Source of the DNA: Aquabacterium sp. NJ1 | Lineage (GTDB): Bacteria; Pseudomonadota; Gammaproteobacteria; Burkholderiales; Burkholderiaceae_C | NCBI RefSeq assembly: GCF_000768065.1 | Contig: NZ_JRKM01000001.1 | Location: forward strand, 1,984,001 to 2,048,000 | DNA: 64,000 bases | Direction: 5' to 3' | Shown: positions 8,387 through 20,572 of the stretch, piece after piece | Numbering within the stretch: the stretch's first letter is position 1 | Layout: every line of letters begins with the position of its first letter | Notes under the pieces: generated by a model | Database searches by the model: none | What the model was told of the DNA's origin: nothing | The model's input: only the letters and a program-made list of their open reading frames with translations | Translations under genes and position numbers: made by a program

Positions 8387-10057
8387 TCACTCCTCGAATT
8401 GCACGAACTCTTGGTGGTTGACCGGCTCGTCGCGATGCCGACGGTTGCCCACCAAGGGCTTGCGCGTGGTGCCATGGGCCACGGCGCCTGCCAGCAATGG
8501 CGCCTTGGCGGCACGCTTGATGGCCTGGCCGGCGGCCACGTGGGCACCGGGCGCACCGCTGGTGGTGAAGAAGCTCATCAAATCCTGCAGCTGCTCGGCC
8601 TGGCCGCTCATCTCTTCGGCGGTAGCGGCCAGCTCTTCCGAGGCGCTGGAGTTCTCTTGCGTGAGTTGCGACAACTGGGTCACGGCGGTGTTGATCTGGT
8701 TGATGCCGGTGGCCTGCTCGTTGGAGGCCAAGGCGATTTCCTGCACCAGGTCCGAGGTCTTGGCAATCGAAGGCACGATGGTGTCGAGCAACTCGCCGGC
8801 ACGTTCAGCCAGTGCCACGCTGGACTTGGCTACCTCGCCGATCTCTTGTGCCGCCTCCTGGCTGCGTTCGGCCAGCTTGCGCACCTCGTCGGCCACCACG
8901 GCAAAGCCCTTGCCGTGCTCGCCTGCGCGGGCGGCTTCAATGGCGGCATTGAGCGCCAGCAGGTTGGTCTGGTAGGCGATGTCGTCGACGATGCTGATCT
9001 TGTCGGCAATCGTCTTCATGGCCACCACGGTGTCCTTCACGGCCTGGCCACCTTCCACGGCCTCCTTGGCGGCCTTGCTGGACAGGCCTTCGGTCACCTG
9101 AGCGTTCTCGGCGTTCTGCTGCACCGAGCTGGCGGCCTGCTCGATCGTGGCGGAAGTCTCTTCCACGCTGGAGGCCTGCTCGGTCGAGCCCTGGCTGATG
9201 CTCTGCGCCGTGGCCGACACCTGCTCGGCTGCGGCAGACAGGGCTGAGGAGGAGCTGCGCACGTCACCAATGATCTGGGAGAGCTTGTCGGACATGCGCT
9301 TGATCGCCGCCAGCATGCTGCTGTCATCGCCAGGCTTGATCGCCACCTGCACGGTCAGGTCACCCTGGGCAATGCGGCTCACCACATCGGCCGCATAAGC
9401 GGGCTCGCCACCCAGTTGCTTGATGAGGCTGCGGGCAATGACAAAGCCGATCAGGCTGATCACCAGCAAGGTCGCCCCCGACACCGTCATGGCCGAGATC
9501 AGGGCGCTCTTTTTGGTGCGCGCGGCCTCTTCGGAGCCGGTCTTGGCCAGTTCGATGTTGTAGTCACGGTGGGCCTGCAAGGCGTCCGTGAGCTTGCTCA
9601 CCAAGGCACGGTTCTGGATGTTGAGCGCCACCGCTTCCTGGCGCTTGCCAGCCGTGACCAGCTTGAGCAGCTCGGCGCGGAAAGCCATGTAGTCCGCAAC
9701 AGCTGCACGGTCGGCGGCCAGCAAGGCCTTGTCCTTCTCGTCAGCGATCAGCGGTTCGTACTTCTTGAACGCCTCTTCGGCCTTCAGCGCCAGCGCATCC
9801 ACGGCTTTCTGCGACTCCGCGATGCGGTCCTTGTCGTCGTCGGCCACCTGCTGCCAGATGCGGGTCCGCATGGTGGCGATGCTTGCCGCCGCCTCGTCCA
9901 CCAGCAGCAAGCTGGGCAGCACGTTGACGTAAGAGTAGTTGGCAGCGTCGTACACCTTCTCCATCTGGAGGGTCGACAAGCCCGACAAAAAGGCAATGCC
10001 GGACAAGGCGGACAACACCAGCAGGATGAACTTCTTGGCTACGGTCAGGTTTTTCAT
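8387..10057 (-). CDS. Methyl-accepting chemotaxis protein (copy 1, four-helix-bundle sensor)
   Basis: A 556-residue chemoreceptor. TM1 spans about 10-28 and TM2 184-209, enclosing a periplasmic helical sensor domain of about 155 residues, followed by HAMP (about 210-265) and a cytoplasmic signalling hairpin whose tip reads [20 protein letters not shown]. The frame is open to 10105, but ATG 10057 has AAGGGAG about 10 nt upstream and gives a proper membrane start. The C-terminus ends QEFVQFEE, fitting the x-[FW]-x2-[FW] pattern of CheR/CheB docking tails. It is a close paralogue of the receptor at 10704-12386. Confidence 0.92.
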   Translation of the reverse strand: MKNLTVAKKFILLVLSALSGIAFLSGLSTLQMEKVYDAANYSYVNVLPSLLLVDEAAASIATMRTRIWQQVADDDKDRIAESQKAVDALALKAEEAFKKYEPLIADEKDKALLAADRAAVADYMAFRAELLKLVTAGKRQEAVALNIQNRALVSKLTDALQAHRDYNIELAKTGSEEAARTKKSALISAMTVSGATLLVISLIGFVIARSLIKQLGGEPAYAADVVSRIAQGDLTVQVAIKPGDDSSMLAAIKRMSDKLSQIIGDVRSSSSALSAAAEQVSATAQSISQGSTEQASSVEETSATIEQAASSVQQNAENAQVTEGLSSKAAKEAVEGGQAVKDTVVAMKTIADKISIVDDIAYQTNLLALNAAIEAARAGEHGKGFAVVADEVRKLAERSQEAAQEIGEVAKSSVALAERAGELLDTIVPSIAKTSDLVQEIALASNEQATGINQINTAVTQLSQLTQENSSASEELAATAEEMSGQAEQLQDLMSFFTTSGAPGAHVAAGQAIKRAAKAPLLAGAVAHGTTRKPLVGNRRHRDEPVNHQEFVQFEE

Positions 10058-10146
10058 GACAGCGAGCTCCCTTGCGGATTCACATTGAGAGGACAGGTTG
10101 CCCACGCATCACAGCCATGGACGTTCCGGCTTGAACAAACGGTGAA

Positions 10147-10162
10147 CGCCCCGAAGGGGGCG
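10147..10162 (-). other. GC hairpin between cheW copy 2 and the downstream receptor gene
   Basis: CGCCCC and GGGGCG form a perfect 6-bp stem with a GAAG tetraloop in the 115-bp gap. There is no T-run on the minus strand after it, so it is a processing or pausing hairpin at most, not a convincing terminator. Confidence 0.3.
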
Positions 10163-10172
10163 AGCAGCCGTA

Positions 10173-10700
10173 TCAACTGGCTTGGCTGGCCGCCATGCCG
10201 TCCAGCATGGCAATTTCATCCACCGACAGCACCTTGCCCAGGTCCAGCAAGATCACGAACTGCCCTTTGACCTTGGCAATGCCGTCGATGAAGTCCGCGC
10301 GAATGCGCGTGCCAAAACTGGGTGCGGGCTCCACATCCATGCTGTCGATCTGGCGCACGGCACTGACGGCGTCCACCACGATGCCCAGCACATGGGTGTC
10401 GGCGTCGGACTGGACCTCCAGGATCACCACGCAGGTGCGCCGGGAAATATCGGTGGCCGCGCGGCCGAAGCGCGCATTGAGGTCGATGACCGGCACCACG
10501 GCCCCGCGAAGGTTGATGACGCCGCGGATGAAGGACGGCATCATCGGCACGGTGGTGAGGTTGCCGTACTCGATGATCTCGCGCACACGCAGCGTGCCAA
10601 CGGCGAACAACTCATTGCCCAGGCTGAAGATCAAGTACTGGCTGACCATGCTCGCCTTGGTCAGCCCCGGCGGCAGGGTGGTAGCGGTGAGGGTGCTCAT
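10173..10700 (-). CDS. cheW: Chemotaxis coupling protein CheW (copy 2)
   Basis: A 175-residue CheW protein with the same architecture as copy 1: MVSQYLIFSLGNELF at the first barrel and GAVVPVIDLNARFGRA at the second. Its start is 3 bp after the stop of the upstream receptor gene, so translation is probably coupled. Long identical runs with copy 1 (for example VVDAVSAVRQIDS and GTGIRADFIDG-like segments) indicate a recent duplication of a receptor-cheW pair. Confidence 0.93.
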   Translation of the reverse strand: MSTLTATTLPPGLTKASMVSQYLIFSLGNELFAVGTLRVREIIEYGNLTTVPMMPSFIRGVINLRGAVVPVIDLNARFGRAATDISRRTCVVILEVQSDADTHVLGIVVDAVSAVRQIDSMDVEPAPSFGTRIRADFIDGIAKVKGQFVILLDLGKVLSVDEIAMLDGMAASQAS

Positions 10701-10703
10701 GGC

Positions 10704-12386
10704 TCAACCCTCGAAATTCACGAACTCTCGTGCATCGACCTCGGCCGGCGCATCGTGACGGCGTCGGGCCTTGGCCATCGGGGCCGAACGAGCGCTCGGG
10801 GCGCTGGCCGCCGCCTTGAACGCGCGTTGCTGGGCCATCTGGCCGGTCTTGAAGTAGCTCACCAGTTCCTGCAGCTGCTCGGCCTGCCCGCTCATCTCCT
10901 CGGCCGTCGCAGCCAGCTCTTCCGAAGCGCTGGAGTTCTCCTGCGTCAGCTGCGACAGCTGGGTCACGGCGGTGTTGATCTGGGTGATGCCGGAAGACTG
11001 CTCGTTGGAGGCCGAAGAGATTTCCTGCACCAGGTCCGAGGTCTTGGCGATGGAGGGCACGATGGCGTCCAGCAGGCTGCCAGCGCGTTCGGCCAGCGAC
11101 ACGCTGTTCTTGGCCACTTCACCAATCTCGGCAGCGGCTTCCTGGCTGCGCTCGGCCAGCTTGCGCACTTCTTCGGCCACCACGGCAAAGCCCTTGCCAT
11201 GTTCACCTGCGCGCGCGGCTTCGATGGCGGCGTTCAGCGCCAGCAAGTTGGTCTGGTAGGCGATGTCATCCACGATGCTGATCTTGTCGGCAATCGTCTT
11301 CATGGCCTGCACGGTTTCCTTCACGGCATGGCCGCCTTCCACAGCCTCCTTCGAGGCCTTGCCCGACATGTCCTCGGTCACGCGAGCGTTGTCGGCGTTT
11401 TGCTGCACGGACGACGCCATTTCTTCCAGCGAAGCAGAGGTCTCTTCCACACTGGCCGCCTGCTCGCTGGCACCCTGGCTCATGCTTTGTGCCGTTGAGG
11501 CAACTTGCTCGGAAGCAGACGACAGGGCGTCCGAGGCGGCCCGCACATCACCGATGATCTGCGACAGCTTGTCCGCCATGTTCTTGACCGCGGCCAGCAT
11601 GCTGCTGTTGTCACCAGAGGCCAGTTGCACCTGCACGGTCAGGTCGCCATCGGCCACCTGGCGCACCACCTCGCTCACGTAAGCCGGCTCGCCACCGAGC
11701 TGCTTGAGGATGCTGCGGGTGATCCAGGTGCCGATCGCGATCAGCATGGCCAGCATCAGGCCGGCACCGGCCAGCATGCGGGTCTTGGCCGTCGAGATGA
11801 TCTGGTCAGAGGCCTTGACGGCATCGTCACCATACTTGACGTTCAGGTCCACCAACTTGCCCAGCGAGTCATTGCTGGCATCGAACAGCGCGTCCACCGC
11901 GGCGGCGCGCTTGTAGTACTCCTCGTACAAGTCTTTCTGGCGCTGCGGGTCGGTGTTGGTGCTCAGGGCCGTGACGATTTCATCCACACGGTGTTCTGCG
12001 TTCTTCCATTCCTCGAACTGCTTGACGAACGCCCTCCACACCTGCGCCTCTTCCGGCTCTTGCGGCAGAGGCTCGTAAATGTTCCAGCCCTTCTCCAGGC
12101 GCTTCCACACCTCCTGCTTGTCTTTCAGGATGGCCACGATCTTGTCCTGGGCGTGGTAGTCGTTTTCATAGAAAGCCACCTTGCGCGTGTCGGCCATGAT
12201 GGTCGAATTGGTCTCGTTGACCATCTCCAGGCTGAGCACGGATGGCAAGCGGTTCTTGCCCAGCTCGGCAATGGATTCACTGGTGCCACCCAGCGCGACC
12301 CAACCGATGGCACCGACCAGGCAAAGCGCCAGAACCGAGATGGTGAGCAAGCCAACCAACTTGGCTTTCAAAGACAGGTTTGTCAT
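10704..12386 (-). CDS. Methyl-accepting chemotaxis protein (copy 2)
   Basis: A 560-residue chemoreceptor with TM1 at about 8-30, a periplasmic helical sensor domain, a second TM near 190-212, HAMP, and the same cytoplasmic hairpin sequence as copy 1 ([20 protein letters not shown]). The sensor region differs clearly from copy 1, so the two probably detect different signals. The tail is AREFVNFEG, again matching a CheR-docking pattern. ATG 12386 has AGGA about 9 nt upstream. A terminator-like hairpin lies in its 5' leader (12402-12420), so its transcription may be partly separate from cheA. Confidence 0.93.
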   Translation of the reverse strand: MTNLSLKAKLVGLLTISVLALCLVGAIGWVALGGTSESIAELGKNRLPSVLSLEMVNETNSTIMADTRKVAFYENDYHAQDKIVAILKDKQEVWKRLEKGWNIYEPLPQEPEEAQVWRAFVKQFEEWKNAEHRVDEIVTALSTNTDPQRQKDLYEEYYKRAAAVDALFDASNDSLGKLVDLNVKYGDDAVKASDQIISTAKTRMLAGAGLMLAMLIAIGTWITRSILKQLGGEPAYVSEVVRQVADGDLTVQVQLASGDNSSMLAAVKNMADKLSQIIGDVRAASDALSSASEQVASTAQSMSQGASEQAASVEETSASLEEMASSVQQNADNARVTEDMSGKASKEAVEGGHAVKETVQAMKTIADKISIVDDIAYQTNLLALNAAIEAARAGEHGKGFAVVAEEVRKLAERSQEAAAEIGEVAKNSVSLAERAGSLLDAIVPSIAKTSDLVQEISSASNEQSSGITQINTAVTQLSQLTQENSSASEELAATAEEMSGQAEQLQELVSYFKTGQMAQQRAFKAAASAPSARSAPMAKARRRHDAPAEVDAREFVNFEG

Positions 12387-12401
12387 GATGTGGTGTCCTA
12401 C

Positions 12402-12420
12402 AAAAAGGGGGAATGCCCCC
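12402..12420 (-). terminator. Intrinsic-terminator-like hairpin between cheA and a receptor gene
   Basis: On the minus strand the sequence reads GGGGG, loop CATT, CCCCC, then five T residues. The stem is short but all G-C and is followed by a T-run, the pattern of a Rho-independent terminator or attenuator. It lies in the 53-bp gap after the cheA stop. Confidence 0.5.
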
Positions 12421-12439
12421 GTTCAGGTTACGATGGAGA

Positions 12440-14617
12440 TCAGGCGCTCGCGCCGGCCAGTTGCCGCTCGCTGCTGCGCACGTTTTGCGAAATCAAGGTG
12501 GACACATCCAGCAGCAGGGCCACGGAGCCACTGCCCAGGATGGTGAAACCACCCACGCCCTGGATGTTCTGGAACACCTTGCCCAGCGGCTTGATGACGG
12601 TCTGCAGCTCGCCCATGAGCTGGTCCACGACCAGGCCCACGCGCTGGCCACCGCCTTGCACCACGACCACGTTCTGGCGGCGGCCGGGTTCGCCTTCAAT
12701 GTCATACAGCTCGCGCAGGCGCACCAGGGGCAGCACCTCGCCGCGCAGGTCCAGCCAATCCTTGCCATTGGTCCGCTGGCGAGACATCTCGATGCACTCG
12801 ACCACCGTGCTCAAGGGCACAACGAAAGAGGACTTGCCCACCCCCAGCAGGAAGCCATCGATGATGGCCAGCGTCAGCGGCAGGCGGATGCACACGGTGG
12901 TGCCCACGCCTTCCACGCTGCGCAGGTCGATGGTGCCGCGCAAGGCCATGATGCTGCGCTTGACCACGTCCATGCCCACGCCACGGCCCGAGAGGTTGCT
13001 GATCTGCTCAGCGGTGGAAAAACCCGGCTGGAACACGAGGTTGAAGATGTCCTGCTCGCTCAAGGCCGCATCGGGGGCCACCAGGCCACGCTCGATGCCC
13101 TTTTGGAGGATGCGCGCCTTGCTCAGGCCACCACCGTCGTCACGGACTTCGATGACCACCTGGCCGGCTTCGTGCTGGGCATGCAGGCTCACCGTGCCCT
13201 GGCTGGGCTTGCCCGCTGCAGCGCGGCGCTCGGCGCTTTCGATGCCATGGTCCATGGCATTGCGCACCAGGTGGGTGAGCGGGTCGGCCAGCTTCTCGAC
13301 CACGGTTTTGTCCAGCTCGGTCTCGGCGCCGGTGATCTGCAAGGCGATATCCTTGCCCAGTTCCTGGCTGACGTCACGCACCACGCGCTGGAAGCGGTTG
13401 AAGGTGCCACCGATCTGCACCATGCGCAGGTTCAGGGCCGAGTCCCGTACCTCTTCCATCAGGCGGGCGACTTCGTAGGTGGACTGGATCAGGTCCTTGA
13501 TCTTGTGCTTGCGGGCGATCAGGTTGGCACCGGCCCCCGCGATGATCAGCTCACCCACCAGGTCAATGAGGTGATCCAGCTTGGCCGCATCCACACGCAA
13601 CTGCTGCGTCTCGGGCTTGCTGCCTTCGCGCGCCTTGCTCTGCTTGGCCAGGGCCACATCCACCACTTCGGCGTGCACCTGCCTGGCCTCGACCAGCAAG
13701 TGGCCCAGCGGCGCCACGGCCTGGCCTTGGTGGCCTTGCACGGTCTGGGTGTCCAGGGCCTCGTCCAGCTCGGCCTGGGTGAGCGCCCCACAGCGCACCA
13801 GGATCTCGCCCAGGCGCAGATCCGACTCGGGCAATTCGGCGATCAAGGCGGCGTATTCACTGAGCTTGCTGCGTGGCGGCAGGATGCGCACCAGGCTGTC
13901 TTCACGCACGAAGTCAAAGGCGCTTTCGATGGTGGCCTTGTCCGCGCTGCTGCGCAGGCCGATCTCGAAGCCCAGGTGGCAGTCATCGGGCTCCAGCTCG
14001 GACAGGCCGGGCACGTTCTCCGTCAGGGTGACGATGTGCTCGATCTGCCCGATGGTCTGCAGGAAGCGGATGAAGCTCAGCGGGTCGAAGCCATCACGGA
14101 TGGTGTCGCGCCCAAAGCGCAGCGACAGATGCCATAACTCGTTGCTGACTGCGTTGAGGGGGGCGTCGCTGCAGGGCACGCTGTCTGCCGCCGGTTCACA
14201 GGCCGGTTCCGAGTGGCTGCCTGCCTGGCCTTGAAGGCGCAAGGTGAGCGCGGCCACGAGCTCCTGCCCGCGGCGCAGGCTGGCCTCATCGGGCTCCTGC
14301 GCATGGAACACCAGCTCGACCAGCTCGCGGATGTGATCCCCCACGCGCAGCATCACACTGGAGAGCCCGCTGTCAAAGCGGATGTGGCCTTTGCGCACTT
14401 CATCCAGCACGCTCTCCGCCACGTGCGTGAAGGCCACGATGGCATCCAGCCCGAAGATGCCGGCCGAGCCCTTGATGGTGTGGGCCGCCCGAAAAATGGC
14501 GTTGATGGTTTCGGCGTCATCGGGCTGCTGCTCGATGTGCAGCAAGGCCGCTTCCATGCGATCAAGCAGATCGCGGGCTTCGCTGAAGAAGGCCGTCATG
14601 GCCTCGTCATGGCTCAT
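12440..14617 (-). CDS. cheA: Chemotaxis histidine kinase CheA
   Basis: A 725-residue kinase. The P1 Hpt domain has AAHTIKGSAGIFG with the phosphorylated histidine at 46. A variable region (about 110-340) is followed by the dimerisation segment (DHLIDLVGELIIAGAG), the ATPase with LVRNAMDHGIE, VRDDGGGLS and GRGVGMDVV motifs, and a C-terminal CheW-like P5 domain. It would phosphorylate the CheY encoded upstream. Its ATG overlaps the STAS gene stop as ATGA (14614-14617), so translation is coupled. One CheA serves at least three receptors here. Confidence 0.95.
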   Translation of the reverse strand: MSHDEAMTAFFSEARDLLDRMEAALLHIEQQPDDAETINAIFRAAHTIKGSAGIFGLDAIVAFTHVAESVLDEVRKGHIRFDSGLSSVMLRVGDHIRELVELVFHAQEPDEASLRRGQELVAALTLRLQGQAGSHSEPACEPAADSVPCSDAPLNAVSNELWHLSLRFGRDTIRDGFDPLSFIRFLQTIGQIEHIVTLTENVPGLSELEPDDCHLGFEIGLRSSADKATIESAFDFVREDSLVRILPPRSKLSEYAALIAELPESDLRLGEILVRCGALTQAELDEALDTQTVQGHQGQAVAPLGHLLVEARQVHAEVVDVALAKQSKAREGSKPETQQLRVDAAKLDHLIDLVGELIIAGAGANLIARKHKIKDLIQSTYEVARLMEEVRDSALNLRMVQIGGTFNRFQRVVRDVSQELGKDIALQITGAETELDKTVVEKLADPLTHLVRNAMDHGIESAERRAAAGKPSQGTVSLHAQHEAGQVVIEVRDDGGGLSKARILQKGIERGLVAPDAALSEQDIFNLVFQPGFSTAEQISNLSGRGVGMDVVKRSIMALRGTIDLRSVEGVGTTVCIRLPLTLAIIDGFLLGVGKSSFVVPLSTVVECIEMSRQRTNGKDWLDLRGEVLPLVRLRELYDIEGEPGRRQNVVVVQGGGQRVGLVVDQLMGELQTVIKPLGKVFQNIQGVGGFTILGSGSVALLLDVSTLISQNVRSSERQLAGASA

Positions 14618-14910
14618 ACGGTGGCCTCCTCGATGTTCTCTTCACAGGCGAATTCGCTGCAGATGTCCACCAGCTTGAACGACTCGACCAAAGCGAGCGG
14701 TGGCGACTTCAGGCACAACTTGATCTCGCGCTTGCGGCATTCCTGGCTCAGGGCCAGCAGGAGCTGCACGCCGGCACCATCCACCTCGCGGACCTCGCTC
14801 AGGTCGACCTGCAAGGCCTCGCCTGGGGTCAGTGCCGCGAGCAAGCGCACTTTCAGTTCGTGCGCGGTGTAGACGGTGAGCTCCTGCTCGATGTGGACGG
14901 CGGCGCTCAT
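14614..14910 (-). CDS. STAS-domain protein (anti-sigma-factor-antagonist type) of the chemotaxis operon
   Basis: A 98-residue single STAS domain. The strand-turn segment VDLSEVREVDGAGVQLLLAL contains the Asp-x-x-Gly-Val-x loop, but the position usually phosphorylated (Ser in DSSG) reads DGAG, so it may not be regulated by a serine kinase. It sits between cheY and cheA with ATGA overlaps on both sides, which implies equal translation with them. STAS proteins occur in several beta- and gammaproteobacterial chemosensory loci; the exact role is not established. Confidence 0.82.
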   Translation of the reverse strand: MSAAVHIEQELTVYTAHELKVRLLAALTPGEALQVDLSEVREVDGAGVQLLLALSQECRKREIKLCLKSPPLALVESFKLVDICSEFACEENIEEATV

Positions 14911-15278
14911 GGCATCACCAGCTTGCTGACCACGTTGAGCAGCTGCGGCGGCAGAAAGGGCTTGATGATCCAGGCCTTGGCGCCAGCGGCCTTGCCTCGC
15001 TCCTTCTTGTCCTCGCCGGTTTCGGTGGTCAGCATGACCACGGGCGTGTACTTGTAGGCCGGCAACTGCTTCATGCTCGACACGAAGCCGAAGCCATCCA
15101 GGTTGGGCATGTTCACGTCGCTGATCACGAGGTGGTACTTGCGGCCGTCCAGCTTGCTCAGGCCCTGCTTGCCGTCTTCGGCCTCAACCACATCAAAGCC
15201 GGCCCCGGTCAGCGCGATGCGCACGGCCGTCCTCAAGGAGGATGAATCGTCCACCACCAGGATGGTCTTGTTGCTCAT
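14907..15278 (-). CDS. cheY: CheY-type single-domain response regulator
   Basis: A 123-residue receiver domain without output domain. The acidic pocket is Asp10/Asp11, the phospho-acceptor is Asp54 in VISDVNMP, Thr is in MLTTE, and Lys in IKPF completes the active site. This composition is that of CheY/PixH-like proteins which receive phosphate from CheA and act by protein contact. It overlaps the STAS gene by 4 bp and follows the receptor gene at 15312 after 33 bp. Confidence 0.92.
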   Translation of the reverse strand: MSNKTILVVDDSSSLRTAVRIALTGAGFDVVEAEDGKQGLSKLDGRKYHLVISDVNMPNLDGFGFVSSMKQLPAYKYTPVVMLTTETGEDKKERGKAAGAKAWIIKPFLPPQLLNVVSKLVMP

Positions 15279-15311
15279 GTTCGGGCACTCCCTTCAGTCA
15301 AGGTGATTCGC

Positions 15312-16553
15312 TCAGAAGAACGTGGTGTTGTCTTCCACCGCGCTGTGCTGCGGCGTGGTGGGCACGCTGGCCAGCGCCAGCCCCTCGTGCGCGGCGGTTT
15401 CTTCCGGCGTGGTGTAGGTCTGTTTGAGCGCAGCCAGCCAGGCCTCCACCTGCCATGGCGGGGTGGCAGGCTGCTGCACGCCCGTCGCCAGTTCGTTGAC
15501 GTTGTGGGCCGTGTGCATCAGCATCTGGCTGATGCGGTCTTGCGCCTGCACGGCAATCAGGACCTCGTTGATCTCGTCGCGCATGGTCAGGCCCTCGGCC
15601 AGCAGCGCCTGCGAATCGGCCATGACGTTGGAGGCCGTGTCGCGCATGCGTTGGACCACGTCCTCGATGGCCTGGCTGGCACGCGCCATCAAGGCCGCGT
15701 CTTCCTGAGTGAAGGCATCGCAGCTGGACTGGGCGCCGCGGATGGCGCTGTTGACCTGGGCGATGACCTTCTCGATGCGCTCGCCGGTCTGGGCAGATTG
15801 CGCAGACAGGTGGCGAACCTCCTTGGCCACCACGGCAAAGCCCTTACCGGTTTCGCCCGCACGGGCGGCTTCGATGGCCGCGTTGAGCGACAGCAGGTTG
15901 GTCTGGCGAGCAATGGCGCCCACTTCGGACGCCATCTCCTGCAATTGCCCCACGAACTGCGACACGGCGACCACCTCGCCCAGCAGGTGCCCGCGCGAAT
16001 CCAGCGCCTGGCGCAGGTCGTCGACCAGGCCCACCAGCTGGGTTTGGGATGTTTGCAGGGCTTGCAGCAGGCCCGCCTCGGCGCCGTGGCCCGCACGGTC
16101 CACCGTCTGGCACAGGCGCCCGGACATGCCGGCAAAGCGCTGCGTCAGGGCGTCCATGGCCTGGGTCAGCAAGGTGCGCGCGTAGTCGATCTGGCGGTAC
16201 CAGATGGGCAGCACGGCGGTATTGAGGGCCTGCAGATCATCGTGTGCAGGCGGGGTGGCGGCCTGCGCCTGGCGCAGCTTGGCCTGGTATGTTTGATATA
16301 CCCAGCGCAAACCCAGAGAAACACCCAGAAATGCCAGACCAGTCAACCACAGCCATTCAGGCCAGATACTGGTCAGCCAGATAAAAAAAGCCCCCAGACC
16401 GATATAAGCCCATTCAGGGCCATATCGGCTGGAGGCAAGATCGAGCGGGCGACCGGCAGGCCCTGCTCGCGAGGTATTGATCCACGCACCCGGTGTTGGG
16501 GCAGGCTGTACAGAGCCTGTGGCAGACAAGGTATCCCAACGCTGGTGTGTCAT
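15312..16553 (-). CDS. Methyl-accepting chemotaxis-type protein without HAMP or periplasmic sensor
   Basis: About 413 residues. Two hydrophobic segments lie close together near residues 45-90, separated by only a few residues, so there is almost no periplasmic part. The signalling hairpin ([20 protein letters not shown]) is shorter than in the other receptors here and has no HAMP. ATG 16553 is chosen because ACAGGA precedes it at a good distance; the frame is open to a GTG at 16631 without a ribosome site. It begins the chemotaxis operon. It could sense an intracellular or membrane cue. Confidence 0.85.
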   Translation of the reverse strand: MTHQRWDTLSATGSVQPAPTPGAWINTSRAGPAGRPLDLASSRYGPEWAYIGLGAFFIWLTSIWPEWLWLTGLAFLGVSLGLRWVYQTYQAKLRQAQAATPPAHDDLQALNTAVLPIWYRQIDYARTLLTQAMDALTQRFAGMSGRLCQTVDRAGHGAEAGLLQALQTSQTQLVGLVDDLRQALDSRGHLLGEVVAVSQFVGQLQEMASEVGAIARQTNLLSLNAAIEAARAGETGKGFAVVAKEVRHLSAQSAQTGERIEKVIAQVNSAIRGAQSSCDAFTQEDAALMARASQAIEDVVQRMRDTASNVMADSQALLAEGLTMRDEINEVLIAVQAQDRISQMLMHTAHNVNELATGVQQPATPPWQVEAWLAALKQTYTTPEETAAHEGLALASVPTTPQHSAVEDNTTFF

Positions 16554-16706
16554 GACGATCCTGTTTGAACGATCAGTGGACTCCCCGGGCGCCTGGGGGC
16601 CGTCCATGTGTTCATCATCGTCAAAACACACAATTTGTTAACCGCCAATGAGCCGGTTCAACATGCGCTATTTCACGAATTCGCAGGCGAGCACGTACGA
16701 AAGCAC

Positions 16707-16734
16707 AACGGGCGTGTACAAAAACACGCCCGTT
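16707..16734. terminator. Strong hairpin after the HTH-receiver gene
   Basis: AACGGGCGTGT and ACACGCCCGTT form an 11-bp perfect stem with a 6-nt loop in the 202-bp stretch between the HTH-receiver gene and the first chemotaxis gene. Only a short TTT follows on either strand, so termination is likely but not textbook. The remainder of that stretch holds no gene I can support. Confidence 0.5.
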
Positions 16735-16755
16735 TCGACATGAAAGAAAGAGGGC

Positions 16756-17379
16756 TCAGGCGCCCTGGGCCTGCAGCGCGGCACGCACCCCTTGGCGGAA
16801 TGCGTCGATGAACACGGCGGGCTCGAAAGGCTTGCGCATGAAGGCCACGCCGGCAGGCAGGTTGCCCTTGGTGGCCAGATCCTGCAAGGTGTTGCTGGAC
16901 ACGGCCAGGGTATAGCGGGGTTTGACCGCGCACCCGGTCTGTAATTGCCGCAGCATTTCAAACCCATTCATATGCGGCATCAGCAAGTCGGTGATCAGCA
17001 CATCGGGGGCCATGCGCCCGACGGCAATCAAACCGTGGAAACCATTGGTGGCCGCGGCCACCGAGGCGGCTGGAAAGGCCTCGGCCACCATATGGGCCAG
17101 AATATCCCGGTCATCGGGGTTGTCGTCCACGATCAGGATGGACAAGGCCTCGCTCTGGTCGTTTTGCGGCACCGCTGACGGCTGATCCGCATCAGGCACC
17201 GCCAGTCCATGCAGGCGAAACAGCAGTTCGACCCCCTCGGCCTCTATGCGGCGGTGCCCGCCCAGGGTCTTCCAGGCCTTTAACTGGCCGGTGTCCACCC
17301 AGCGCTGAACGGTCTGGGTCGAGATGCCCAGGCGCTGGGCAACGGCGGTGGTGGAGTAGGAGCGGGTTTTGTCCGTCAT
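16756..17379 (-). CDS. Regulator with N-terminal MerR/excisionase-type HTH and C-terminal receiver domain
   Basis: A 207-residue protein. Residues 10-50 form a MerR/excisionase-like helix-turn-helix (TTAVAQRLGISTQTVQRWVDTG, cited as positions only beyond this, then a GGHRR wing). After a linker, residues 83-200 form a complete receiver domain: VDDNPDD, LITDLLMP with the acceptor Asp, AVSS, and RKPF with the conserved Lys. The order HTH-then-receiver is the reverse of normal response regulators. ATG 17379 lies 16 bp after the hybrid kinase stop, so it is the likely output of that kinase. Confidence 0.85.
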   Translation of the reverse strand: MTDKTRSYSTTAVAQRLGISTQTVQRWVDTGQLKAWKTLGGHRRIEAEGVELLFRLHGLAVPDADQPSAVPQNDQSEALSILIVDDNPDDRDILAHMVAEAFPAASVAAATNGFHGLIAVGRMAPDVLITDLLMPHMNGFEMLRQLQTGCAVKPRYTLAVSSNTLQDLATKGNLPAGVAFMRKPFEPAVFIDAFRQGVRAALQAQGA

Positions 17380-17395
17380 GGCGTGGCTCGGGAGG

Positions 17396-20548
<3,153 letters not shown>

Positions 20549-20572
20549 GGCGTGCGTTTCATGGCGTGCAGT

